Assembly (NCBI RefSeq): GCF_029894125.1
Contig: NZ_JARXYZ010000012.1
Span: 124,001-188,000 of the forward strand
Length of the DNA: 64,000 bases
Origin: Kitasatospora sp. MAA19
GTDB lineage: Bacteria; Actinomycetota; Actinomycetes; Streptomycetales; Streptomycetaceae
Direction: 5' to 3'
Within the stretch, counting starts at the first letter, position 1; each line of letters opens with the position of its first letter. A model generated the notes under the pieces. It saw only the letters and a list, made by a program, of their open reading frames with translations. It did no database searches and was not told the origin of the DNA. The translations under genes were made by a program, and so were the position numbers. Shown here piece after piece: positions 10,455 through 18,094 of the stretch.

Positions 10455-12086
10455 GTGCCGATCATGCCGACCCCGCGCAGCTACTCCTCCGGCGCCTCGG
10501 ACGTCCCGCTGCTCGGGGACACCATCGGGGAGAACCTCGACCGCGCGGTGCGCGCCTTCCCCGAGCGGGACGCCCTGGTCGACCGGGCCACCGCCCGCCG
10601 CTGGACGTACGCCGAACTCGCCGCCGACGTCGAGGCGCTGGCCCTCGGCCTGCTCGACCTCGGGCTCGCCAAGGGCGACCGGGTCGGCATCTGGGCGCCC
10701 AATTGCGCCGAGTGGACGCTCACCCAGTACGCCACCGCCAGGCTCGGCGCGATCCTGGTCACCGTCAACCCGGCCTACCGCTCGCACGAGTTGGAGTACG
10801 TGCTGAACCAGGCCGGTGTCCGCCTGCTGGTCGCGGCCGAGCGCTTCAAGACCTCCGACTACGCCGGGATGATCCGGGAAGTGCGGCCCCGCTGCCCGGA
10901 GTTGGACCGGGTGGTGCTGCTCGGCGGTCCGGACTGGGAGGCGCTGCTCGCCGCCGGGCGCGGCGCCGACCCGGCCCGTCTCGCCGAGCGCGAGCGGGAG
11001 TTGTCGCCCGACGACCCGATCAACATCCAGTACACCTCCGGCACCACCGGCTTCCCCAAGGGTGCGACGCTGTCGCACCACAACATCCTCAACAACGGTT
11101 ACTTCGTCGGCGAGTTGCTCAGGTACACCGATCAGGACCGGATCTGCGTCCCGGTGCCCTTCTACCACTGCTTCGGCATGGTGATGGGAAACCTCGCCGC
11201 CACCTCCCACGGCGCCTGCACGGTGATCCCCGCCCCCTCCTTCGAGCCGGGCGCCACCCTGGCCGCCGTCGCCGCCGAGCGCTGCACCTCGTTGTACGGG
11301 GTGCCCGCCATGTTCATCGCCGAACTCGCCGACCCCGACTTCGCGCGCTACGACCTCGGCAGCCTGCGCACCGGCATCATGGCGGGCGCGCCCTGCCCGG
11401 CCGAGGTGATGAAGGACGTCATGGGCCGGATGGGCATGACCGAGGTGGCCATCTGCTACGGCATGACCGAGACCTCGCCCGTCTCCACCCAGACCCGCGC
11501 CGACGACTCGGTCGACCGCCGGGTGTCCACCGTCGGCCGGGTCGGCCCGCACCTGGAGGTCAAGGTGGTCGACCCGGCCACCGGCCGTACCGTCCCGCGC
11601 GGTGAGCCCGGCGAACTCTGCACCCGCGGCTACTCGGTGATGCTCGGCTACTGGGGCGAGCCCGAGCGCACCGCCGAGGCCGTCGACGCCGCCCGCTGGA
11701 TGCACACCGGCGATCTCGCCGTGATGGACGAGGACGGCTACCTCGCCATCACCGGACGGATCAAGGACATGGTCATCCGCGGCGGCGAGAACCTCTACCC
11801 GCGCGAGATCGAGGAGTTCCTCCACACCCACCCCGACATCCTCGACGTGCAGGTCGTCGGCGTGCCCGACGCCGCGTACGGCGAGGAGCTGATGGCCTGG
11901 GTCCGGATGCGCGAGGGTGCCGAGCCGCTCACCGCCGAGGCCGTCCGCGCCTACTGCACCGGCCGCCTCGCCCACGTGAAGATCCCGCGCTACGTGCACG
12001 TGGCCGAGGAGTTCCCGATGACCGTCACCGGCAAGGTCCGCAAGGTCGAGATGCGGGAGGCGGCCGCGCGCATCCTCGGGCTGTAG
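10455..12086 (+). CDS. AMP-binding fatty-acid-CoA ligase
   Basis: 543 residues from GTG 10455, chosen because AGGAG lies 7 nt upstream (a second start, ATG 10464, is possible). ANL-superfamily landmarks: P-loop YTSGTTGFPKGATLSHHN, adenine-binding YGMTETSP, TGD at WMHTGDLAVMDEDGY, hinge GRIKDMVIRGGENLYPREIE and catalytic lysine in TVTGKVRKVEMRE. These match medium/long-chain acyl-CoA synthetases of the FadD type, which activate a carboxylate to an acyl-adenylate and then to the CoA thioester in the cytoplasm. It is monocistronic, between the chaplin terminator and a 62-nt inverted repeat that starts in its stop codon. Substrate chain length cannot be read from the sequence. Confidence 0.92.
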   Translation: MPIMPTPRSYSSGASDVPLLGDTIGENLDRAVRAFPERDALVDRATARRWTYAELAADVEALALGLLDLGLAKGDRVGIWAPNCAEWTLTQYATARLGAILVTVNPAYRSHELEYVLNQAGVRLLVAAERFKTSDYAGMIREVRPRCPELDRVVLLGGPDWEALLAAGRGADPARLAERERELSPDDPINIQYTSGTTGFPKGATLSHHNILNNGYFVGELLRYTDQDRICVPVPFYHCFGMVMGNLAATSHGACTVIPAPSFEPGATLAAVAAERCTSLYGVPAMFIAELADPDFARYDLGSLRTGIMAGAPCPAEVMKDVMGRMGMTEVAICYGMTETSPVSTQTRADDSVDRRVSTVGRVGPHLEVKVVDPATGRTVPRGEPGELCTRGYSVMLGYWGEPERTAEAVDAARWMHTGDLAVMDEDGYLAITGRIKDMVIRGGENLYPREIEEFLHTHPDILDVQVVGVPDAAYGEELMAWVRMREGAEPLTAEAVRAYCTGRLAHVKIPRYVHVAEEFPMTVTGKVRKVEMREAAARILGL

Positions 12087-12145
12087 GGCTTGTCCCGCCA
12101 TGCGCGTCGCATCAGCGCGCGGCGGGAACGGTGGGACAAGCCCTA
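12084..12145. repeat. 62-nt inverted repeat beginning in the ligase stop codon
   Basis: TAGGGCTTGTCCC at 12084-12096 is matched perfectly by GGGACAAGCCCTA at 12133-12145 with a 36-nt GC-rich centre. The TAG stop of the ligase is the first three bases of the left arm. It may be a terminator or a small non-autonomous palindromic element; perfect terminal arms around a short core would suit a MITE-like unit. No flanking target duplication is obvious. Confidence 0.6.
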
Positions 12146-12224
12146 CGGCGCACGGTCCTGGCATGACCACGCACACCTTCGGCCGCGGCCTCGCCGCGGA
12201 CTCCGTCCTCGCCGGTGGTGCGGG

Positions 12225-13229
12225 TCAGCGGGGCAGTGCGTCCAGCCAGTCGATGAGCAGTCGGTTGACCTCGGCGGGGCGCTCCTGCTGGATCCAGTGA
12301 CCGCAGCCGTCGAGGAGGTGGGAGGAGAGCAGGCCCGGGAGGGTGACGGGGTAGGCCTCGATCGCGTCGGCCAGCCAGGTGGTGGAGGCGTCCCGGGTGC
12401 CGCCGAGGAACAGGGCGGGCTGGGTGACCGGGGCGCCGTCGAAGGCGGCGAGGTCCGCCCAGTCCCGGTCCATGTTCCGGTAGCGGTTCAGCGCACCGGT
12501 CAGACCGGTGCGCTCGAACTCCCCGGCGTAGACGTCGAGGTCGCGTTCGCCGAGCCAGCCGGGCAGTGGACCGGTGGGGAAGCGCTCGCGCAACGTGCCG
12601 CCCCGGCGGACGAAGTGCGGGTCGGGCGCGTCGGGCCCGGGCATGGTGTCGGCGGACAGCGCGGCGTAGAAGCCCGCGAGCCAGCCGCGGACGTCGGGTT
12701 CGATCTCGGCCTCGGCCCGGCCCGGCTCCTGGAAGTAGGACACGTAGAACTCCTCGGCACCGCCCATCGCGGCGAAGAGCTCGCCGGGCCGGGGACCGCC
12801 CCGCGGCGTGTAGGGGACGCTGAGCAGGCCCACCGCGCGGAACACCTCCGGCCGGAGCAGCGCGCTGTTGGCGGCGATCGTCGCGCCCCAGTCGTGACCG
12901 ACCACCACCGCCCGTTCCTCGCCCTCTCCCTGGCCCTGTTCCCGGCCCAGGGCGCGCACCACCGCGGCGTTGTCCTCGACCAGGTCGAGCATCCGGTAGG
13001 CCTCCGGGGCGGCGGGCCGGGAGGAGCGGCCGTAGCCGCGTACGTCCAGCGCGACCGCGCGGTAGCCCGCCGCGGCGAGCGCCGGGAGCTGGTGGCGCCA
13101 GGAGTACCAGGACTCCGGGAAGCCGTGCACCAGCAGCACCAGCGGCCCGCTGCCCTGCTCCACCAGGTGGATCCGGCCCCCGGGTGAGGGGACCAGCCGG
13201 TGCCTGGGCTCCGTGTCGTGCCGTGTCAT
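12225..13229 (-). CDS. Epoxide-hydrolase-like alpha/beta hydrolase
   Basis: 334 residues. The N-terminal cap-side motif HGFPESWYSWRHQ supplies the oxyanion-hole HGxP, and GHDWGATIAANSAL carries the nucleophile Asp rather than Ser, typical of soluble epoxide hydrolases and haloalkane dehalogenases. GTRDASTT provides the probable acid and DGCGHWIQQERP the catalytic His. There is no signal peptide, so it is cytosolic. It lies 90 bp downstream of the LysR regulator in the same direction and may share its transcript. The epoxide hydrolase assignment fits the HGFPES signature; the physiological substrate is unknown. Confidence 0.88.
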   Translation of the reverse strand: MTRHDTEPRHRLVPSPGGRIHLVEQGSGPLVLLVHGFPESWYSWRHQLPALAAAGYRAVALDVRGYGRSSRPAAPEAYRMLDLVEDNAAVVRALGREQGQGEGEERAVVVGHDWGATIAANSALLRPEVFRAVGLLSVPYTPRGGPRPGELFAAMGGAEEFYVSYFQEPGRAEAEIEPDVRGWLAGFYAALSADTMPGPDAPDPHFVRRGGTLRERFPTGPLPGWLGERDLDVYAGEFERTGLTGALNRYRNMDRDWADLAAFDGAPVTQPALFLGGTRDASTTWLADAIEAYPVTLPGLLSSHLLDGCGHWIQQERPAEVNRLLIDWLDALPR

Positions 13230-13319
13230 GCGTCCTCCTGAACCGTCGGTCTGCCGTGCGCCGGTCTCGCCGCGTGCTGCTCGTCCCGTGTGCTCGCCGC
13301 GTGCTGCTCGCCGCGCCGA

Positions 13320-14348
13320 TCACATCGCGTGGTGCTCATCCGTGGCGCCACCGGCCTCCCGTCGATCGTGGGGGACGGCCCGCGCGGCGGGCGAGAAACT
13401 TTGCCGTTTCGGCAAAACACCGGACTGCCGTTCCGGGTCCCCCGCGCCTCGGGCAGGCCTCGACGGGTCGAGGACGGCCGCCGCCAGGTGTTCGCGGAAC
13501 CAGCGGTGTCCCGGGTCGGCCGCGTTGCGGGGGTGCCAGGCCATGCCGAGATCGAGCGGCGCCAGGTCGAGGGGGATCGGGAAGGTGCGCAGGCCCAGGG
13601 CGGCGATCGTGTCGGGCAGCCAGTCGGCCAGGCTGAGCGCGATCAGGTCGGTGTCCCGGGCGAGCATCATCGCGCTGGTGTGGCTGGGGACGACGGCCGC
13701 GACCCGGCGCCGCAGCCCCAGCTCGGCGAGCGCGGTGTCGATCGGTCCGAGCCGCTTGCCGAGCCGGGAGACGCCGATGTGGTCGGCCGCGGCGAACCGG
13801 CGGGCGGTGATCCGCCCGTCGAAGAGCGGATGGTCGCTGCGCGCGACGCCGACCAGCGGCCCCCGGGTGAGCGGCCGGGTCCGGATCTCCGGGTCCAGGT
13901 GCCCGAGGACGCCCAGTTCGACGTCGACCCAACCCTGCCGCAGCGCGGGGCCGCCCTCCATGGCCTCCGGCAGGAAGACCACATCCACGTGCGGGGCCTC
14001 GGCGTGGATCCGCTCCGTCAACGCCCCGGCCAGCCCGACCAGCAGCAGATCGGCGGCCTGGACGGTGAAGGTGCGCTGGAGGTGCACGGCGTCGAAACCG
14101 GCCCCCGGCCGCAGGACGTTGTCGCAGCCGCGCAGCAACGCGCCGACCTCGTCCCGGAGTTCGACGGCGCGCGGGGTCGGCACCAGCCCTTGGCCCGCGC
14201 GGACCAGCAGCGGGTCGCCGACGGCGCGGCGGAGCCGGGCCAGGCTGCGGCTGACCGCCGCGGGGGAGGTGCCGAGCCGCTCGGCGGCGCGGGTCACGCT
14301 GTTCTCCTGGAGCAGGGCGTCCAGGACGCGTAGCAGGTTGAGGTCCAT
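13320..14348 (-). CDS. LysR-family transcriptional regulator
   Basis: 342 residues from ATG 14348. The winged helix-turn-helix is clear: MDLNLLRVLDALLQENSVTR, then AAERLGTSPAAVSRSLARLRRAVGDPLLVR. It is followed by a periplasmic-binding-protein-like effector domain (FLPEAMEGGPALRQGWVDVELG, GPLVGVARSDHPLFDGRI). It is divergent from the YncE-like propeller gene, with a palindromic site between them, the usual arrangement for a LysR target and autoregulation. The tail after about residue 300 is longer than typical (RQSFSPAARAVPHDRREAGG) and may be unstructured. The effector is unknown. Confidence 0.92.
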   Translation of the reverse strand: MDLNLLRVLDALLQENSVTRAAERLGTSPAAVSRSLARLRRAVGDPLLVRAGQGLVPTPRAVELRDEVGALLRGCDNVLRPGAGFDAVHLQRTFTVQAADLLLVGLAGALTERIHAEAPHVDVVFLPEAMEGGPALRQGWVDVELGVLGHLDPEIRTRPLTRGPLVGVARSDHPLFDGRITARRFAAADHIGVSRLGKRLGPIDTALAELGLRRRVAAVVPSHTSAMMLARDTDLIALSLADWLPDTIAALGLRTFPIPLDLAPLDLGMAWHPRNAADPGHRWFREHLAAAVLDPSRPARGAGDPERQSGVLPKRQSFSPAARAVPHDRREAGGATDEHHAM

Positions 14349-14383
14349 GGTGGGGGCTCCTGAACTGCAGTTTTGCGTCTGGG

Positions 14384-14408
14384 GCAAGGATCTTCTGCCA
14401 ATCCTTGC
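14384..14408. promoter_or_regulatory. Probable LysR operator
   Basis: GCAAGGAT (14384-14391) and ATCCTTGC (14401-14408) form a perfect 8-bp inverted repeat with a 9-nt spacer, between the LysR gene (start 14348) and the divergent propeller gene (start 14493). The size and position suit the recognition box of a LysR regulator. Confidence 0.6.
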
Positions 14409-14492
14409 ATTGCTGCGGCACCGTCGTGCGCGGAGAGTGGAACTGCCCGCAGATCGCGCGGCAACCACCACCTCCCGGGCAAGGAGTCCGCT

Positions 14493-15584
14493 GTGCAGCA
14501 GTCCCCCCTCGATCCGCCCCGGGCCAGCCGGGAAGGCGATGTCCTCGCCGTCGTCAGCCAGACCGGGCCGACCGTCTCCTTCTTCGACGCGGCCTCCGAC
14601 CGGCACCTCGGCACCCTCGAAGTCCTCGCCGAGCCGCACGAGTTGTGCTTCGACCCGACCCAGCGCCTGCTGTGGTGCGCCACGGCCTACCACTCCGGCT
14701 ACTACCACGCGAACACCGGCCGCCGCACCGAACTGACCGTCATCGATCCCGACACCCGCCGGATCGTCGAGGTCGTCGACCTCGCCCCCGAACACGGGCC
14801 GCACGGACTGGCGTTGGACGCGGCACGCCGCCGCCTCTACGTCAGCGTGGAGGGTTCGGCGGACCGCCCCGGCGGCGTCGTGGTCATCGACACCGAGACC
14901 CGCCGGCCGATCGGCCGGATCGACACCGACGCGCCCGGCCCGCACTGGTTCGCCATCGACCCGGCCGGGCGGATCGGCTACGCCACCAACAAGGAGGCGC
15001 CGTTCGTCTCGATCGTCGACCTCGAACGGGGCGTCCTCACCGCGAAGGTCGAGGTGCCGGGCAGTGAAGGGCTCGCCGTCTCGGCCGACGGCACCCACGC
15101 CTTCGTCGCCGCGCCCTACGCCGGCTCCGCCATCGCCTCCTCCGGCTCCGACGCCGATGCCCCTGACCACGACCGACCGGTCACCGGGATCCGGGTCGTC
15201 GACGCCCGGACGGCGGCCGTCGTCGACACCCTGCCCACCCGGGACATCGTCCTGCCGGTGCACCTGACGTCCACCGGAAAACTGCTCGTCGGCGAGGTGC
15301 GGATGGCCCCCGACCCGGCGTCCGGGCTCGGCCGCCAGACGCCCGGGCGGCTCACCGTCTTCGCGGCCGACACCCGTCGGCGCCTCGGCCAACTCGACGT
15401 GGGGCTCTTCCCGTTGACCATCACCTCGTCCCCCGACGGCCGGCTCGCCTACGTGTCCAACCTCGTCTCCTCCACCGTCGACATCGTCGACCTGGAGACC
15501 TTCCAGGGCCTCGGCCGACTGGACATCGCCAAGCGCGGAGAAGCCGGCGCCCACGGCCTCGCCTACATCCCCCGCCCGTCCTGA
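14493..15584 (+). CDS. YncE-like beta-propeller protein
   Basis: 363 residues from GTG 14493 with AAGGAG 6 nt upstream. It has repeated propeller blades of the YVTN/NHL type: VSFFDAASDRHLGTLEVL, ELTVIDPDTRRIVEVVDL, VVVIDTETRRPIGRIDT, IRVVDARTAAVVDTLPTR, LTVFAADTRRRLGQLDVG and VDIVDLETFQGLGRLDIA. No signal peptide is visible with this start, so it appears cytoplasmic. Such proteins often bind small ligands or act as lactonase-like enzymes, but no active site is apparent. It is the likely LysR target and ends at a strong terminator. Confidence 0.75.
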   Translation: MQQSPLDPPRASREGDVLAVVSQTGPTVSFFDAASDRHLGTLEVLAEPHELCFDPTQRLLWCATAYHSGYYHANTGRRTELTVIDPDTRRIVEVVDLAPEHGPHGLALDAARRRLYVSVEGSADRPGGVVVIDTETRRPIGRIDTDAPGPHWFAIDPAGRIGYATNKEAPFVSIVDLERGVLTAKVEVPGSEGLAVSADGTHAFVAAPYAGSAIASSGSDADAPDHDRPVTGIRVVDARTAAVVDTLPTRDIVLPVHLTSTGKLLVGEVRMAPDPASGLGRQTPGRLTVFAADTRRRLGQLDVGLFPLTITSSPDGRLAYVSNLVSSTVDIVDLETFQGLGRLDIAKRGEAGAHGLAYIPRPS

Positions 15585-15602
15585 TCCCCGCACCCACCCC
15601 GC

Positions 15603-15638
15603 GGCCTCGCGCCGGCGCCCCTCCGCCGGCGCGAGGCC
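15603..15638. terminator. Bidirectional hairpin terminator
   Basis: A perfect 15-bp stem (GGCCTCGCGCCGGCG with CGCCGGCGCGAGGCC) and 6-nt loop between the convergent propeller and SDR genes. It can serve both strands. Confidence 0.8.
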
Positions 15639-15664
15639 GTCCTCCGGTGCTCAGACCCGGAGCC

Positions 15665-16360
15665 CTACCACGGGACGGTCTCGCCATGGAGATCCAGGAA
15701 CTGCAGGCCGGGGGCGCCGGCCTGCGCTTCGAGGACGTCGACGACGGCCGGGATGCTCTCCTCGGGCGCGAGTGGTGCGTCCGGTCCGCCGAGCTCGGTC
15801 CGGTTGTGGCCGGGGTCGATGAGCAGCTTGGTCTGTCCGTCGCCGGCGTGGCGGGCGGCGTAACTGCGCATCAGCTGGTTGAGCGCGGACTTGCTGGCCC
15901 GGTAGAGCTCGTAGCCGCCCTGGGTGTTCCGCGAAATGCTGCCCTGCGAGGAGGACATGACCGCGACGGTTCCGCCGGGCACGACGAGTCCACGGAGGGC
16001 TTCGAGGACGCGCAGCGGACTCAACGCATTGGTGACCATGACCTCGGTGAACATGTCGGTCGGGACCTCGCCGATGGGCTGGTTGCCCAGGTTGATCGCG
16101 GCGTTGACGAAGAGCAGGTCGAGTCGACGGCCGTCCAGGCGCTCGCGCAGCGCGGCCAACTGTTCGGAGCTCGTCATCTCCAGTGACTCGACCTCCAGTC
16201 GTCCCTTCCAGGCATCGGCACGAGCGTGCAGCTCGCCGCCGCCCCGGCGGGCCGTGGCGATGACGTGCCAGTCGCGTCGAGCGAGTTCGTCGGCGAGGAC
16301 GAGCCCCAGCCCGCGCGAGGCACCGATGACCAGAGCTCGGCGGTCGGTCGTGGTGGACAC
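15665..16360 (-). CDS. Short-chain dehydrogenase/reductase
   Basis: 231 residues from GTG 16360 (VSTTTDRRALVIGASRGLG) with AAGGAG 7 nt upstream. It has the Rossmann motif GASRGLG, NAA in LLFVNAAINLGNQ, serine at VMSSSQGSIS and the YxxxK pair in YELYRASKSALNQL. It is a classical NAD(P)-dependent SDR of the short cytosolic type. It is divergent from an internally deleted TetR gene across an inverted repeat, so it was probably the target of that regulator. The substrate is unknown. Confidence 0.9.
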   Translation of the reverse strand: MSTTTDRRALVIGASRGLGLVLADELARRDWHVIATARRGGGELHARADAWKGRLEVESLEMTSSEQLAALRERLDGRRLDLLFVNAAINLGNQPIGEVPTDMFTEVMVTNALSPLRVLEALRGLVVPGGTVAVMSSSQGSISRNTQGGYELYRASKSALNQLMRSYAARHAGDGQTKLLIDPGHNRTELGGPDAPLAPEESIPAVVDVLEAQAGAPGLQFLDLHGETVPW

Positions 16361-16388
16361 ATGAACTCCTTGGCGGTGGGGGACTTTG

Positions 16389-16412
16389 TCTAGACGAGCC
16401 GTTGCGTCTGGA
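16389..16412. promoter_or_regulatory. TetR-type operator between the SDR and the regulator relic
   Basis: TCTAGACG (16389-16396) and CGTCTGGA (16405-16412) form an inverted repeat with one mismatch and an 8-nt spacer, in the 89-bp divergent promoter region. This is the expected place for a TetR-family operator. Confidence 0.5.
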
Positions 16413-16449
16413 TAATCGCACGGAACTGCTGACGGGTACTGTGTTTCGC

Positions 16450-16644
16450 ATGCCCGCCACGAGATCCCAGCCCCGCAGGCCGCACTCCGGCAGCCGACGC
16501 GACGAGGTCGCACGTCTGGCCGTGCTGCATGCCGCTGACGATCTGCTCGCCGAGCACGGCTTCGGCGACCTGACCGGGTCGACGATCTCCCGCGACCTGG
16601 TGGACGCCCTGGTCGACGACCTGCTCAGGCCCCGCCCGAATTGA
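16450..16644 (+). pseudogene. Internally deleted TetR-family regulator
   Basis: A 64-residue open frame. It starts like a TetR protein (DEVARLAVLHAADDLLAEHG, then FGDLT, helix 1 of the HTH domain) but jumps directly to what looks like a TetR C-terminus (TISRDLVDALVDDLLRPRP) and stop. The recognition helix and the whole ligand-binding core, about 120 or more residues, are missing, while the frame is kept. It should not bind DNA. The operator-like repeat upstream is still present, so the SDR may be derepressed. Confidence 0.7.
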
Positions 16645-16686
16645 GCGCCCGCTCGACGCCGAGGTCGGCGCGAGCCGTGCGGACGA

Positions 16687-16724
16687 CGACGGCCGGCGAG
16701 GGTTTCTCCCCTCGCCGGCCGTCG
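16687..16724. terminator. Hairpin terminator
   Basis: A perfect 15-bp stem (CGACGGCCGGCGAGG with CCTCGCCGGCCGTCG) and 8-nt loop between the TetR relic and the convergent yccF gene. Confidence 0.8.
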
Positions 16725-16737
16725 GTGTTCACGGAAG

Positions 16738-17139
16738 TCAGCGGGCGCCCCAAGCCTGGTCGGTGGGAACGACCTCGCGGCCGAGCGGCATCAGCGAGAT
16801 CGGGATCATCTTGAGGTTGGCCCAGCCGAAGGGGATGCCGATGATCGACAGGAACAGCGGGATGCTGGTGATCAGGTGCGCGATCGCCAACCACCACCCG
16901 GCGAAGATCAGCCAGATGACGTTCCCGATGCACGACGCCGCTCCGGCGCCCGGCTTCTCCACCGTGGTCCGGCCGAACGGCCAGAGGATGAACCCGGCGA
17001 TCCGGAAAGAGGCGATGCCGAATGGAATGGTAATGACGAGCAGGCAGCAGATAATTCCTGCAACTGTATAAGCAATTGCCATCCAGATGCCGCAGAAAAG
17101 CAGCCAAATGACATTGAGAATGAATTTGAGCACCGTCAT
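16738..17139 (-). CDS. YccF-domain inner membrane protein
   Basis: 133 residues with two repeated YccF units, each carrying the hallmark pattern: NVIWLLFCGIWMAIAYTVAG with ITIPFGIASFRIAGFILWPFG, and NVIWLIFAGWWLAIAHLITS with IGIPFGWANLKMIPISLMPLG. About four membrane-spanning segments. GAGAAGG lies before the ATG. The function of YccF proteins is not established. The first about 130 bp of coding sequence are clearly lower in GC than the surroundings, with codons such as ATT, AAT, TTT and ACA that are rare in this window. Confidence 0.9.
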   Translation of the reverse strand: MTVLKFILNVIWLLFCGIWMAIAYTVAGIICCLLVITIPFGIASFRIAGFILWPFGRTTVEKPGAGAASCIGNVIWLIFAGWWLAIAHLITSIPLFLSIIGIPFGWANLKMIPISLMPLGREVVPTDQAWGAR

Positions 17140-17551
17140 GGATGGTACCTTCTCACGTTTGGCGGCCTGCAGCTACGTCTGTGCCATGCCCGGCCGCACG
17201 CGCGTCTACTCCCTTAGGGGACGTTCCTCAGGGTGCCGTCCGGGTCGGGGCGCCTGGTCGGGGGCGGTTCGGCGGCTCGACTCCCGATGCGGAGGGCAGG
17301 GTGGGCGGCGGCCGACTCGGACAGGTTGTCGAGTGTTGCCTTCCCCTTCGCGGTGGTGCTGAACGAAGGCGTGCCGATGATGCCGTTCGCGGTGTAGCCG
17401 GCCATTCCCAGGGTGAGCAGACGCGGCCGTTCGGGGGCGGAATGGTCGGCGCCGTCGATTCGCGACCCGCCGCCGGCCTTTTGATCTTCGGCGGTCGGGA
17501 GGGCATGGCGCGCCCGGCCCTCCCCGGCGCGGCCGGGGGTTGCAGCTCGGG
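17140..17551. other. Intergenic stretch without a recognisable gene
   Basis: About 410 bp between yccF and the copper island. It has mixed base composition and weak third-position bias. A minus-strand frame with the string GMAGYTANGIIGTPSFSTTA is open through part of it, but no family is recognisable and no good start was found; it could be a decayed gene. Confidence 0.4.
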
Positions 17552-17568
17552 ATACCCTGTGGGGGTAC
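17552..17568. promoter_or_regulatory. CsoR-like copper operator
   Basis: ATACCCTGTGGGGGTAC, with arms TACCC and GGGTA around 5 nt, resembles the GC-rich pseudo-palindromes bound by the copper repressor CsoR. It ends 30 nt before the DUF6153 start and upstream of the multicopper oxidase, so it would control the copper island. Confidence 0.5.
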
Positions 17569-17598
17569 GTGGTGGCGGGATCGGTCGGGAGGTGGACC

Positions 17599-17997
17599 AT
17601 GGTGGAGCCGCGTCCGGCCGTCCCCCGGGCCCTGCGACTGCTCCTGCTCGCCGCGCTGCTGTTCGGCGTCGTGACGATGCACACGCTCGGCCATCCGACC
17701 GCGGGCGGGCACGGAACGGACCACGGGCCGGCCCGGCACGCCGTGAGTGCCGGTCACCTGGTGGGTGCCGAGGAGATGGCGCACACCGCGGCGGCCGACG
17801 GCATGGACCCGATGGCGGTCTGCCTCGCCGTCCTCGCCGGCTGGACGCTGCTGCTGCTCGTCGCCGGCCCCCTGCTGCGCCACAACGGCGATGCCGCCGC
17901 CGAGGTCAGGGCCCGGCTGCTGCGGGCCGTTCGCGCGCTGCCCCCGCCCGAAGGCGGGCGGATACTCCTCACCCGGCTGTCGGTGCTGCGTCAGTAG
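17599..17997 (+). CDS. DUF6153-family membrane/secreted protein of a copper island
   Basis: 132 residues from ATG 17599, chosen for GGGAGG 6 nt upstream. It has a hydrophobic N-terminal helix (LLLLAALLFGVVTMHTLGHP), then a His-rich exported-looking loop (GGHGTDHGPARHAVSAGHLV, EEMAHTAAADGMDPM) and a second membrane helix (AVCLAVLAGWTLLLLVAGPLL). Histidines and methionines are the usual copper ligands. The family is typical of Streptomyces and is often next to copper oxidases, as here. It is first in the operon, behind the CsoR-like site. A metal-related role is inference from composition and context. Confidence 0.75.
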   Translation: MVEPRPAVPRALRLLLLAALLFGVVTMHTLGHPTAGGHGTDHGPARHAVSAGHLVGAEEMAHTAAADGMDPMAVCLAVLAGWTLLLLVAGPLLRHNGDAAAEVRARLLRAVRALPPPEGGRILLTRLSVLRQ

Positions 17998-18094
17998 GCG
18001 CGCGCCCGCCGTCCCCGGTCCGCGCCCGGCGCGGACGGGACGGCCGTCGCGACGTCCTGCTCATCCACACCCACCGCACGAGGTGCACTCCGTC

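Noticed and set aside
17214..17684. Minus-strand frame containing GMAGYTANGIIGTPSFSTTA.
   Set aside because: No family, poor third-position bias and overlap with the copper island; listed as unexplained gap instead.
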